From positions 2,356,001 through 2,420,000 of the forward strand of contig CAWIMX010000001.1 in assembly GCA_963837345.1 (NCBI GenBank): DNA of 64,000 nt. Direction: 5' to 3'. Shown here piece by piece: positions 36,709 through 46,007 of the stretch (within the stretch, counting starts at the first letter, position 1; every line of letters starts with the position of its first letter). A model generated the notes under the pieces. It was not told where the DNA came from. It saw nothing but the letters and a program-made list of their open reading frames with translations, and did no database searches. The stretch comes from CAWIMX01 sp963837345 (GTDB taxonomy: Bacteria; Acidobacteriota; Vicinamibacteria; Vicinamibacterales; CAVVIG01). The position numbers were made by a program, and so were the translations under genes.

Positions 36709-39465
36709 ATGCGGGCCGGCGACGCGGAGGGCGCAGTGGCCGATCCCGCACTCGCCAAAGCCGCCGACGGCGCGCAGGCGCGCAGTCGTGCGATTGCCGA
36801 CACGGCGCTCGATCCGTTCGTCGAGCAGGACGCCCGCGGCATCATCACGGGCTGGAACCTCCATTCCGAGCGGGTCTTCGGCTGGACCGCCCACGAAGCC
36901 ATCGGCCAGCCCGCGTCGATCCTGATTCCCGAGCGCAACCTCCAGCGGCATCGTCAAAGCCTCGAGGCGCAGCTGGCGACACCAGACGCGCAGACGGTCA
37001 CCGCGACGATCACCATGCGGCGCCGGGACGGCCGCGAATTCGTGGCGAACATGGCGATCTCGGCGGTGGACCGGCCCGACGGCCGGTACCTCGTGGCGTT
37101 CGCGCGGCCGCTCGCGGAGGCGGTCATGCTCGATGCGCGGTTTCGCACGATTCTCGATCAGATCGGCGACGGCTGCTCTGTCGTCGATCTCCGTGGGAAC
37201 TTCCTGTTCGTGAACGACGCCTACTGCCGGATGTTCGGTTACACGTCGGCGATCGTGGGCAAGAACTTCCGCGAGGTGGTGCGCGCGCCCCGCTCGTTCA
37301 GCCACGTCTACGCGGAGGTCTACCGGACCGGGGATGCCGCGCGATGCGTCGAGTTCGAGCGCGAAGTCGGCGACGCGGGGCTGCGCCAGTTCGAGGCATC
37401 GGTGTCGCTCGAGCGCGACGCCGACGGCCGCCCGATCGGCTTCCTGACGGTCGCCCGCGACTGCACCGATCGGAAAGCGGCCGAACGCGATCTCGCCCGG
37501 GCCAAGGAGGCCGCCGAGGAGGCCAGCCGCGCCAAGGGTGAGTTCCTCGCCAACATGAGCCACGAGATCCGGACACCGATGAACGGCATCGTCGGCATGA
37601 CGAATCTCGTGCTGGACACGCGGCTCACGCCGTATCAGAGCGAATGCCTGCAGACGCTGAAGACGTCAGCCGACTCCCTGCTCACGATCCTGAACGACAT
37701 TCTCGACTTTTCGAAAATCGAGTCGCGGCGTCTCGAGCTCGAATCCATCCCGTTCGCGATTGCCGATCTCGTGGACGACACGCTCAAGCCCCTCGCCGTC
37801 CGCGCGCACCAGAAGGGCGTCGAGATCGTCGGCGACATTGCCGCCGACGTGCCGCCCGGACTCGTGGGCGATCCGGGGCGTCTCAAGCAGGTGCTCACCA
37901 ACCTGGTCGGCAACGCGATCAAGTTCACCGAGGCGGGCGAAGTGGTGCTCGCGGTTCGCCGTGATCGAGTGGTCGACGGCTGCGCGCGTCTGAAATTCCT
38001 GGTCTCGGATACCGGCGTCGGCATTCCGGCCGACAAGCTGGCCACGATCTTCGAGCCCTTCCGGCAGGCGGACGGGTCGACCACGCGACGCTTCGGGGGG
38101 ACTGGGCTGGGCCTCGCCATCTCGGCGACCCTCGTGCGGCTGATGGGCGGGCAGATCGGCGTTGAAAGCCGTCCCGATGCCGGCAGCACCTTTCAGTTCA
38201 CGGCCACGTTCGACACGGTCGACGCACCGCGCCGCCAGGCCCCGGACTCGGCGCTCGCGAACCTGCGCGTACTGCTCGTCGACGACAACGCCGTCAATCG
38301 CCAGATCTGCGAGACGCAGCTCGGGCGCTGGCGGATGCAGGTGACGGCGGTCGACTCGGGCCGCGCGGCCCTCGGCGTCGCTCGCGCCGCGGCCCGCGCC
38401 GGACGCCCCTTTGCGCTGGTCCTGCTCGACAGCCACATGCCCGAGCTCGATGGCTTCGGCGTCGCTGAACGGATGGCCGCCGATCCCGATCTGCGCGCGG
38501 GCGCGGCCACGATCATGATGCTCACCTCCGGCGGCACCTCAGGCGACTCGGAGCGCTGCCGGACCCTCGGAATCGCGGCCTACCTGACCAAGCCGGTCGC
38601 CGAAGCCGACCTGTTCGACGCGATCTGCCGGGCGCTCGACGGCGCCGCGTCAGGGCCGGCCCGCTCGGGCTCGGCCGATTCTCTCGCCGGCGCCGAGCCG
38701 GTCGACGCCCGGCACGTGCTGCTCGTCGAGGACAACCTGGTGAATCAGCGCGTCGCCGAGGGGCTGCTGACGCGGCGCGGCCACCGGGTGACGACGGCCG
38801 ACGACGGGCGGCAGGCGCTGGACGCCCTTTCGCGCGAGGCGTTCGACATCGTGCTCATGGACCTGCAGATGCCCGAAATGAGCGGCATCGAAGCCACGCA
38901 GGCGATTCGGGCCGGCGAGCGCGAACGGGGCGGGCACGTGCGCATCGTGGCGATGACGGCGCACGCGATGAACGGCGATCGCGAACGGTGCCTCGCGGCG
39001 GGCATGGACGGCTACCTGTCGAAGCCGATCGATCCGCGGATGCTCTTCTCGGTCGTCGAAGACGTCTCGGCCGCCGGAGCGACTCCGCCGCCGTCAACAA
39101 CGGCCAAGGGCGCCATCGACCACGCGTCGCTGCTCGAACGCCTCGGGGGAGACCACACGCTCTTCACCGACGTGGTGCAGCTGTTTCTGACCGACTGCCC
39201 GCCGCGGCTCACGGCGATCAAGGCGGCCGTCGAGGCCCGGAATCTGCCCGCGGTCCGGGCCGAGGCGCACGCCCTCAAAGGCGCCGCGTCGAATCTGTCG
39301 GCCGCCGGCCTCTTCGACGCGGCGGCCACGCTCGAGCGGGTCGCCGTCGAGGGCCGCGCGGACGCCGCGGCCGCGGCCTGGCGCCGGCTGTCAACCGAGG
39401 CCACGCATGCGCTCGACCAGCTCCGCCAGTTCGAGGCCACGGGGCGCGGCCGCGGCACGAACTGA
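36709..39465 (+). CDS. soluble hybrid histidine kinase: PAS-PAS-HisKA-HATPase-REC-REC-Hpt
   Basis: A 918-residue protein with no membrane segment. Two PAS domains occupy residues about 25-130 and 145-260. HisKA carries the phosphoacceptor in FLANMSHEIRTPMNGI (His near 284). The HATPase has SDTGVGIP and RFGGTGLGL. The first receiver has VDDNAVNRQ with Asp near 572 in LLDSHMPEL; the second has VEDNLVNQR with Asp near 716 in LMDLQMPEM. The C-terminal Hpt domain has its His in AEAHALKGAASNL near 853. This is a BarA/ArcB-like phosphorelay. No output regulator is adjacent. The start is the first ATG before the PAS region; a GTG nine codons in is possible. Confidence 0.92.
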   Translation: MRAGDAEGAVADPALAKAADGAQARSRAIADTALDPFVEQDARGIITGWNLHSERVFGWTAHEAIGQPASILIPERNLQRHRQSLEAQLATPDAQTVTATITMRRRDGREFVANMAISAVDRPDGRYLVAFARPLAEAVMLDARFRTILDQIGDGCSVVDLRGNFLFVNDAYCRMFGYTSAIVGKNFREVVRAPRSFSHVYAEVYRTGDAARCVEFEREVGDAGLRQFEASVSLERDADGRPIGFLTVARDCTDRKAAERDLARAKEAAEEASRAKGEFLANMSHEIRTPMNGIVGMTNLVLDTRLTPYQSECLQTLKTSADSLLTILNDILDFSKIESRRLELESIPFAIADLVDDTLKPLAVRAHQKGVEIVGDIAADVPPGLVGDPGRLKQVLTNLVGNAIKFTEAGEVVLAVRRDRVVDGCARLKFLVSDTGVGIPADKLATIFEPFRQADGSTTRRFGGTGLGLAISATLVRLMGGQIGVESRPDAGSTFQFTATFDTVDAPRRQAPDSALANLRVLLVDDNAVNRQICETQLGRWRMQVTAVDSGRAALGVARAAARAGRPFALVLLDSHMPELDGFGVAERMAADPDLRAGAATIMMLTSGGTSGDSERCRTLGIAAYLTKPVAEADLFDAICRALDGAASGPARSGSADSLAGAEPVDARHVLLVEDNLVNQRVAEGLLTRRGHRVTTADDGRQALDALSREAFDIVLMDLQMPEMSGIEATQAIRAGERERGGHVRIVAMTAHAMNGDRERCLAAGMDGYLSKPIDPRMLFSVVEDVSAAGATPPPSTTAKGAIDHASLLERLGGDHTLFTDVVQLFLTDCPPRLTAIKAAVEARNLPAVRAEAHALKGAASNLSAAGLFDAAATLERVAVEGRADAAAAAWRRLSTEATHALDQLRQFEATGRGRGTN

Positions 39466-39472
39466 CGGCCCT

Positions 39473-39867
<395 letters not shown>

Positions 39868-39871
<4 letters not shown>

Positions 39872-40434
39872 CGATGGAACCGGCCGACGAGCACCCCCTT
39901 GCCGAGGATGTGGCCGTTCATCGCCTCGAGCACCTGCGCGCGCGTGGCGTCGGGTCCGAGACTGAGCTTGGTGTCGAGCGCGTACAGCTCCCACGTGTAG
40001 TGATGATGGGGGCCGGCGGCCGGCGCGCCCGGGCCGCGGTAGCCCACCGTGTTCCCGCCGTTCTTGGCCTGGACCGTGCCGTCGGCGAGCGTCGGATTGG
40101 CGGGCACGCCTTCGGGCAGGCCCGTGGCGGTCCCTGGAATATTGAAGGCCAGCCAGTGGAGCATGTCCTCGGCGGTGCGCTGCCGCGCGACGTCGGGATC
40201 GTGCATGATGAGCGCGAAGCTCACCGTGTTCTCCGGCGCGTGCGTCCAGTCGAGCTTCGGGGAGACCGGCGTCTCGGCGTTCTGGGTGAACTTCGGCGGA
40301 ATCTCCGCGCCGTCCTGGAAGGCCATCGTGGTGAGGGTGAGCCCGGGGCCGGCGGGCCCGCGGCCCTGGCCCGAGGCCGTACCGGCCAGTCCCGCCAGCG
40401 CGGCGGCGGCGACGACGAACAGTCTGCGTGTCAT
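39868..40434 (-). CDS. YbhB/YbcL-type phosphatidylethanolamine-binding (PEBP) protein, secreted
   Basis: A 188-residue protein with a signal peptide (LFVVAAAALAGLAGTASGQ). PEBP/RKIP-fold motifs are present: FALIMHDPDV (ligand pocket) and the GPHHHYTWELYALD strand. Bacterial YbhB proteins of this fold have no firmly known role. It lies 33 bp downstream of the alpha/beta-hydrolase gene and is coupled to arfB, so the three form a probable operon. Confidence 0.9.
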
Positions 40435-40467
40435 GGTGGTCTCCTTGGTCAGCAGTGATCGAGTCGA

Positions 40468-41985
40468 TCAGTTCGGGACGTGCGCGCGCCTGGCGTCCTC
40501 GACGAGCGCCTCGCCGTCTTCCCGCGTGATGAAGCGCGCCGCGACCAGCGCCGCGACGTCGCGGGCGACGAGCGCGGCGTACAGGTCCGCGTTCGGGTAC
40601 AGCGCCTGGAGTCGTCCGGCGTCGAACGGCACTTCGTGCCCGGCGATGCGGCAGAACGACGGGCCGGTGGAATGGCCGTACCACGTGCTGATCGGCACAT
40701 CCACGAACGGCGAGCGGATGCCGCCGGTGACGTTGCCGAAGCGGTCGAGCACGGGCGCGCCGCCCTCGACCTGGATCGGCGCGGCGCGCGGCGGCGGCAC
40801 GCCGCCGAGAATCCACCGCTCCAGGTTCACCAGAATCGCATTGAACGCGACGCGGTTCGGGAACCGGCTCCGCGGCCCTTCGGCGCACGCCATCGGCGGC
40901 ACGTCACGCCCCCCCTTCTCGATGTCCGCGGGGGCCGCGGCGAACGTCAGTTCGTCGGGTGTCGCGTGCGCCGCCCCCGCGATCTCGTAGTTGCGCGTGA
41001 GATTCGGCGCCTCGTCGCTGTCGGCCAGCCGCGCACCGATGCCGGCCAGATAGTCCGACTGGCTCATCACGCGGACGACCGGCACGCCCACCTCGTGGAT
41101 CGTCCGGCGCGCATCCCCCTGGGGAATCGGCGGCGCGCACTGATTGATCGGCGAGGGTGCGCTCGCCATGGCGATCAGGTAAGCGTCGAAGAGAGGCGCT
41201 CCGCGCTCGCTGACGTCCAGCGGATGAATCGCGTTCACATAGGTGTAGAGGAAACTGCCGGTCTGCGAATAGCCCCAGGCGATCACGTGTCGCACCGCGC
41301 CGGCGCGGTCGCCGTAGGCCAGCGGGTTCGACGGTTCGGCGCTGCGGATCCAGGCCGCGACCTGCCGGTGGACGTCCCAGACCAGGCCGTTCTCCGTCGT
41401 GCGGAGGCTGTCGCCGGGCACGCGCTCGCAATTCCGCGGATCGGAGAGCGGCAGCGGGTTGGTCCAGGCGAGCGGCGCGTAGCGTACCGGGTCGAAGCGT
41501 TTCAGCGTCTCGATCGAGACGGGCTTCGCGGTGATGCCCACCCATGCGTCGCCGCGCCGGACGATCGCGCGGCCGGATATCGCCCAGGCGAGGTTCAGGT
41601 CGAACAGATTCGACGGGTTCAGCAACTCGACGATCGCGACGCCGCTGAACGCAGCCCGGGTGGCCGGCCGCCGCACGAGCACGCGCGTCGTGTAGGGGGC
41701 GCCCGACGTGCGAACGACGGCGGGTCCCGCCGCGGGCCAGTCGTACACGCGCGCCTCCCCGCTGACGAAGAACTCCTCCTCCACGTAGCCGTCGGCGGCG
41801 ACGTCGCTCGGGACGCGGGTGTGCGCGGCCGCGCCGAACGGATACGAGGACGAGGTGACCCCGACCGGTCCCGCGACCTGAAGGCCGTGGCCTGCCGCGT
41901 CGAGCCGGGCCGGAACCGCCGCGAAGGCGGCCGCCATGCACGCGGCTGCGGTGAAGTGCACGCTGGCTCGACGGTTCGGACTCAT
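40468..41985 (-). CDS. secreted alpha/beta-hydrolase-domain protein
   Basis: A 505-residue protein with an N-terminal signal peptide (AAACMAAAFAAVPARLDAA). A hydrolase core contains the nucleophile elbow GYSQTGS near residue 240, the usual G-x-S-x-G replaced by G-Y-S-Q-T-G. ELLNPSNLFDLNLAW and SQSDYL are further conserved blocks. The pattern matches the large secreted 'alpha/beta hydrolase domain' family common in Acidobacteriota and sphingomonads, whose substrates are unknown. It leads a probable operon with the PEBP and arfB genes. Confidence 0.82.
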   Translation of the reverse strand: MSPNRRASVHFTAAACMAAAFAAVPARLDAAGHGLQVAGPVGVTSSSYPFGAAAHTRVPSDVAADGYVEEEFFVSGEARVYDWPAAGPAVVRTSGAPYTTRVLVRRPATRAAFSGVAIVELLNPSNLFDLNLAWAISGRAIVRRGDAWVGITAKPVSIETLKRFDPVRYAPLAWTNPLPLSDPRNCERVPGDSLRTTENGLVWDVHRQVAAWIRSAEPSNPLAYGDRAGAVRHVIAWGYSQTGSFLYTYVNAIHPLDVSERGAPLFDAYLIAMASAPSPINQCAPPIPQGDARRTIHEVGVPVVRVMSQSDYLAGIGARLADSDEAPNLTRNYEIAGAAHATPDELTFAAAPADIEKGGRDVPPMACAEGPRSRFPNRVAFNAILVNLERWILGGVPPPRAAPIQVEGGAPVLDRFGNVTGGIRSPFVDVPISTWYGHSTGPSFCRIAGHEVPFDAGRLQALYPNADLYAALVARDVAALVAARFITREDGEALVEDARRAHVPN

Positions 41986-42050
41986 GCGGTTCGCGCCCTC
42001 ACGTATGATTTCTGGAATGGCCTATTCTAGCGGAGGCACGAGATCGCGCA

Positions 42051-43313
42051 ATGTCAGCTGATCTGCAACGGACGCTTCACGCGTACGGAGAGCTGGCCGT
42101 CAAAGTGGGCCTGAACCTGCGGCCGGGCCAGCGCCTGCTCGTCATTGGCCCTATCGCGAGCGGCGGGGTGTCGCTCGACGCCGCCCCGCTCGTCCGCGCC
42201 GTCGTCGAGAGCGCCTACCGCGCCGGCGCGCCGCTCGTGGAGGTGCTCTGGGGAGACGAGGCCCTGCAACTGGCCCGCTTCGCCCACGCCCCGAGCGACT
42301 CGTTCGAGCAGGCCTCGGCCTGGCTGGGGCGCGCGCTCGCCGACCATGTCACGAGCGGCGGTGCGATGCTGTCGGTCTATGCGAACGATCCAGACCAGCT
42401 CAAGGATCAGCCGCCCGAGCGGATCAGCGCCCTGCAGCAGGCCACGGCCCGCAGCGTCCGGCCATTCCGCGAGCTCATCTCGCGCAACGAGACGAACTGG
42501 ACGGTGGTGGCCGCGGCGTCGCCCGGCTGGGCCGCCCGGGTGTTCCCGAACCTCTCACCCGAGCTGCGGGTGGCGCGCCTGTGGGAGGCGATCGGCAGGC
42601 TCTGCCGGCTCGATCGCCCCGATCCCGTCGCGGCGTGGGAGGACCACCTTGCCGCGCTCGCCGCTCGCCGCGACGTCCTCAACGCGAAGCGGTATACGGC
42701 GCTGAAGTATTCGGGGCCGGGCACCGCCCTGACCATCGGCCTGCCTGAGGGACACGTGTGGGTCGCCGGCCGCAGCGACAGCCGGTCGGGGATCACGTTC
42801 GCGCCGAATCTGCCGACCGAGGAAGTCTTCACCCTGCCGCACAAGGATCGCGTGGACGGCACGGTGCGCGCGTCCAAGCCCCTCAGTTACGGAGGCACGC
42901 TCATCAACGACTTCAGCCTGCGATTCGAGCGGGGGCGCGCGGTGCAGGTCCAGGCCAAGACCGGGCAGGCCGTGTTGCAGCAGCTCGTGAACACCGATCA
43001 AGGCGCCGCACGGCTGGGCGAGATCGCGCTCGTGCCGCACAGCTCCCCGGTCTCGGAATCGGGCCTTCTGTTCTACAACACGCTGTTCGACGAAAACGCG
43101 GCGAGCCACGTCGCGCTCGGCACGGCGTACAAGTTCACGCTCGAGGGCGGCGACGCCCTCGACGATGCGGCGTTCGAGCAGGCGGGCGGCAACCGGAGCG
43201 CCGTGCACGTGGACTTCATGATCGGATCGGGCGACCTGGACATCGACGGCGTCGGCCCCGACGGTCACCCGGAGCCGCTGATGCGAGGCGGCGAATGGGC
43301 GATCGCGGTCTGA
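42051..43313 (+). CDS. M29-family (thermophilic-type) metalloaminopeptidase
   Basis: A 420-residue cytoplasmic aminopeptidase without a signal. Candidate metal ligands in family order are Glu in LPTEEVFTLPH near residue 265, Glu in GEIALVP near 325, His in ENAASHVALG near 350, and His/Asp in HVDFMIGSGDLDIDG near 385. These match AmpS/AmpT/PepS enzymes, which use two metals and act broadly on N-termini. It is convergent with pirin, the two stops flanking a palindrome. Confidence 0.92.
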   Translation: MSADLQRTLHAYGELAVKVGLNLRPGQRLLVIGPIASGGVSLDAAPLVRAVVESAYRAGAPLVEVLWGDEALQLARFAHAPSDSFEQASAWLGRALADHVTSGGAMLSVYANDPDQLKDQPPERISALQQATARSVRPFRELISRNETNWTVVAAASPGWAARVFPNLSPELRVARLWEAIGRLCRLDRPDPVAAWEDHLAALAARRDVLNAKRYTALKYSGPGTALTIGLPEGHVWVAGRSDSRSGITFAPNLPTEEVFTLPHKDRVDGTVRASKPLSYGGTLINDFSLRFERGRAVQVQAKTGQAVLQQLVNTDQGAARLGEIALVPHSSPVSESGLLFYNTLFDENAASHVALGTAYKFTLEGGDALDDAAFEQAGGNRSAVHVDFMIGSGDLDIDGVGPDGHPEPLMRGGEWAIAV

Positions 43314-43323
43314 GACCGCGATC
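43301..43323. terminator. near-perfect palindrome spanning the M29 stop codon
   Basis: GATCGCGGTCT and AGACCGCGATC flank a single central G, giving a 10-bp stem with a TGA loop; that TGA is the M29 stop. The right arm ends at the pirin stop codon. A bidirectional terminator for the convergent pair is likely, although no U-tract follows. Confidence 0.5.
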
Positions 43324-44231
43324 TACGGGTGTTTGATGAACGTGCCGTCCTGCAGCTCGGCGAACGCGTGCCGCAGTTCAGCCTGAGTATTCATCACGAT
43401 GGGTCCGCGCCACGCCACCGGTTCCTGCAGGGGCCGTCCCGACACCAGCAGGAAGCGGATCCCCTGATCACCCGCCTGCACGGTGACTTCGTCGCCCCGA
43501 TCGAACAGCACGAGCGAGCGGTTGCCGATCTCGTCCCGCCCCAGCGCCTCGCCGCGCGCACCGACCTTCTCGGTCGGGACGACACGAGGATCGGAGGCGT
43601 CGATGAATCGCCCGGATCCCGCAAAGACGTACGCAAATGCATGACGGTCGAGCTCGACCTTCAAGGTCTTGCGACGGCCGGGTGGCACCGAGATGTCGAG
43701 ATAGCGCGGATCCGCCGCAATGCCTTCCACCGGCCCGCGCACGCCCCAGAAGTCGCCGCACACCACCCGCACCGCCGTGCCGTCGTCGTCGGTGACGTCG
43801 GGGACGTCCTTCGCGTGGATATCCTGGTACCGGGGGGGCGTCATCTTGAGCGTTGCCGGCAGGTTCGCCCACAGCTGGAAGCCGTGCATCCGGCCCTCCG
43901 CGTCGCCCTTCGGCATCTCCTGGTGCAGAATGCCGCTGCCCGCCGTCATCCACTGCACGTCGCCCGCGCCGAGCGATCCCTTGTTGCCCAGACTGTCGCC
44001 GTGGTTCACCGTTCCGGCGAGCACGTACGTGATGGTTTCAATGCCGCGATGGGGATGCCAGGGAAATCCGGCGAGGTAGTCCTCCGGATTCTCGTTTCGG
44101 AAGTCGTCCAGGAGCAGGAACGGGTCGAACTCGTCCGTCTCGCCGAATCCGAACGCCCGCCTGAGGCGCACGCCCGCGCCTTCGAGTGTCGGTTGAGATT
44201 GAACGACGCGCTTCACAGGGCGAATGGACAC
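43323..44231 (-). CDS. pirin-family bicupin protein
   Basis: A 302-residue bicupin. The N-terminal cupin metal site is visible as FPWHPHRGIETITYVL (two His), a further His in VNHGDSLG, and Glu in GILHQEMPKGD. The family also includes quercetin dioxygenases (YhhW) and redox-linked pirins; which applies cannot be told. The GTG start has GGGAG 6 nt upstream. It is convergent with the M29 aminopeptidase. Confidence 0.93.
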   Translation of the reverse strand: MSIRPVKRVVQSQPTLEGAGVRLRRAFGFGETDEFDPFLLLDDFRNENPEDYLAGFPWHPHRGIETITYVLAGTVNHGDSLGNKGSLGAGDVQWMTAGSGILHQEMPKGDAEGRMHGFQLWANLPATLKMTPPRYQDIHAKDVPDVTDDDGTAVRVVCGDFWGVRGPVEGIAADPRYLDISVPPGRRKTLKVELDRHAFAYVFAGSGRFIDASDPRVVPTEKVGARGEALGRDEIGNRSLVLFDRGDEVTVQAGDQGIRFLLVSGRPLQEPVAWRGPIVMNTQAELRHAFAELQDGTFIKHP

Positions 44232-44365
44232 GATACGCTCCCGATGAACAAGAAACCTGAATTCCTGAGTTGCTCCTACAGTGTAAGACTCCTGGGCAGT
44301 CTACTGCGTTCCCACCGACCCGGGAGCAGGCTCGGGCTGGCACCGCCCTTGCCTCCTCGTCACGC

Positions 44366-44683
44366 ATGGCTAAACAGAAACGACCCGACAAATCGGAAAA
44401 CGAAGGGCATGCGATCCTCGGCGATATCCGACCTGATCCGGCGGCCAGGGACCGCATCCCGAAACGCGTCGGCGCGACAGACGTCGACGCCAACGACGAG
44501 GGCAAGGACGAGATGGACGAGCCGCTCGGCGGCGGTTCACGAAAAGATCGCTCGAAGCATCCCGGTTCGCGCGACGTGACCGAAGGGGTCACGGGCGGCA
44601 CGGGCACGGAAACCGGCGGCACGAGAAACTATCGACAAGGCACGGGCGCGACGGGCGGCGACATCGGGAATCGGCCCGAGTAG
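44366..44683 (+). CDS. small hydrophilic, Gly/Asp-rich, probably disordered protein
   Basis: A 105-residue protein beginning MAKQKRPDKSENEGHAILGD. It has no hydrophobic core, is rich in Gly, Asp, Lys and Arg, and ends in GGTGTETGGTRNYRQGTGAT-type low complexity. The N-terminal block DIRPDPAARDRIPKRVG looks conserved in character; the tail looks disordered. I do not recognise a named family. Stress-induced hydrophilins are a possible analogy only. The region 44232-44365 upstream carries no other gene. Confidence 0.6.
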   Translation: MAKQKRPDKSENEGHAILGDIRPDPAARDRIPKRVGATDVDANDEGKDEMDEPLGGGSRKDRSKHPGSRDVTEGVTGGTGTETGGTRNYRQGTGATGGDIGNRPE

Positions 44684-44689
44684 GGCGCC

Positions 44690-44914
44690 CTACCGTTCCA
44701 CGAGCTCGAACGACGCCTCCGTTCTGAGCGAGAAGCGGCCGCGGGCCGTGGGCACGAGCTGCACGTCCGGGCACTTCTCGCGCAGGCGGTGGCGGAGCAG
44801 GATGAGCCGGCTTTCCAGGTTGTCTTTGACCGGAGGAAGCCCGAGCGAGCTGACGACTGAATCCTTGTTCGCACGTATAATCCGCTCGGGCGTCCGGGAG
44901 GGCGCCCGAGCCAT
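44690..44914 (-). pseudogene. possible remnant of a winged-helix regulator C-terminus
   Basis: A 74-codon frame whose last ~45 residues (NLESRLILLRHRLREK, then QLVPTARGRFSLRTE) resemble the recognition helix and wing of an OmpR-type winged-helix domain. The expected N-terminal part is absent, and the frame start overlaps the start of the NHL gene on the other strand. This looks like a truncated relic or a chance frame. Weak support. Confidence 0.3.
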
Positions 44915-46007
44915 GTTCAGGCCGACCCGGCGCGCATTCCTGCAGGTGGTCGCGGGCGCGGCGGCGTTGCCCCGGTGGGCCGCGGCGCAGGGCCTGCGCG
45001 TCCGGACGATCGCGGGCACCGGCGTGGCGGGCTACGATCCCGAGGTCGCCGACGCCGTTCGCACCCCGATCACCGATCCCTACGGTCTCGTCGTCGGCCC
45101 CGACGGCGCGCTCTATTTCTGCGAAGTCGACACCGGCTATACCCGCCGTCTCGATCTGGCTAGCGGGCGCCTCTCGACGGTCGCGGGCAACGGCGAGAAA
45201 GGCTACGCGGGCGACGGCGGCCCTGCCCTGTCGGCATCGATGACGATGCCGCACGAGATCCGGTTCGACCGCGATCGCAACCTGTTCATCGTCGAGCGCG
45301 ACGCGCACGTGGTGCGGCGGGTCGATGCGCGCACGCGCGTGGTCTCGACCGTGGCCGGCACCGGTACCGCGGGATTCTCGGGCGACGGCGGTCCGGCCGG
45401 CCAGGCGATGCTGCGCCAGCCGCACAGCATCGCGTTCGACGCGACGGGGCGGCTGCTCATCTGCGACATCGGCAATCGCCGCGTGCGGGCCGTAGACATG
45501 ACGACCGGGAAGATCAGTACCCTGGCGGGAACGGGCGAGCGCGGCGCGACACCCGACGAAGGCGCGTTCGACGCCGTGCCGCTGAATGGTCCACGGTCGC
45601 TCGACACCGATCCCGACGGCAACGTCTATCTCGTGCTGCGCGAGGGCAATGCCGTGTTTCGTCTGGATCTCGGCACCCGGCGGCTCCAGCGCATTGCGGG
45701 CACGGGCGAGACCGGCTACGCGGGCGACGGCGGGGCCGCGCGTGCCGCGACGTTCAACGGGCCGAAAGGAATCGCCTACAGCGCGGATGGGAGCCTCGAT
45801 GTCGCCGATACCGAGAACCACGTGATTCGGCGCGTGGACCTGAAGAGCGGGCTCATCACGACGGTTCTCGGCACGGGGGAACGTGGCGATGGCCCCGACG
45901 GCGACCCGCGGCGCTGCTGGCTCGCCCGGCCGCACGGCGTGTGCCGGCACGGCCGCGTGCTCTATGTGAGCGACAGCGAGAACAACCGGGTGCGGGAGCT
46001 GGCATGA
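44913..46007 (+). CDS. Tat-exported NHL-repeat beta-propeller protein
   Basis: A 364-residue protein. The N-terminus PTRRAFLQVVAGAAALP is a twin-arginine signal. The mature part is built of NHL repeats: TIAGTGVAGYD, TVAGNGEKGYAGDGGPA, TVAGTGTAGFSGDGG, TLAGTGERG, IAGTGETGYAGDGGAA and VLGTGERGDG, each followed by a VRR(V/A)D-type strand. A periplasmic six-bladed propeller is expected, probably a binding or scaffold protein. The ATGA stop/start overlap couples it to the TPR gene. Confidence 0.88.
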   Translation: MFRPTRRAFLQVVAGAAALPRWAAAQGLRVRTIAGTGVAGYDPEVADAVRTPITDPYGLVVGPDGALYFCEVDTGYTRRLDLASGRLSTVAGNGEKGYAGDGGPALSASMTMPHEIRFDRDRNLFIVERDAHVVRRVDARTRVVSTVAGTGTAGFSGDGGPAGQAMLRQPHSIAFDATGRLLICDIGNRRVRAVDMTTGKISTLAGTGERGATPDEGAFDAVPLNGPRSLDTDPDGNVYLVLREGNAVFRLDLGTRRLQRIAGTGETGYAGDGGAARAATFNGPKGIAYSADGSLDVADTENHVIRRVDLKSGLITTVLGTGERGDGPDGDPRRCWLARPHGVCRHGRVLYVSDSENNRVRELA

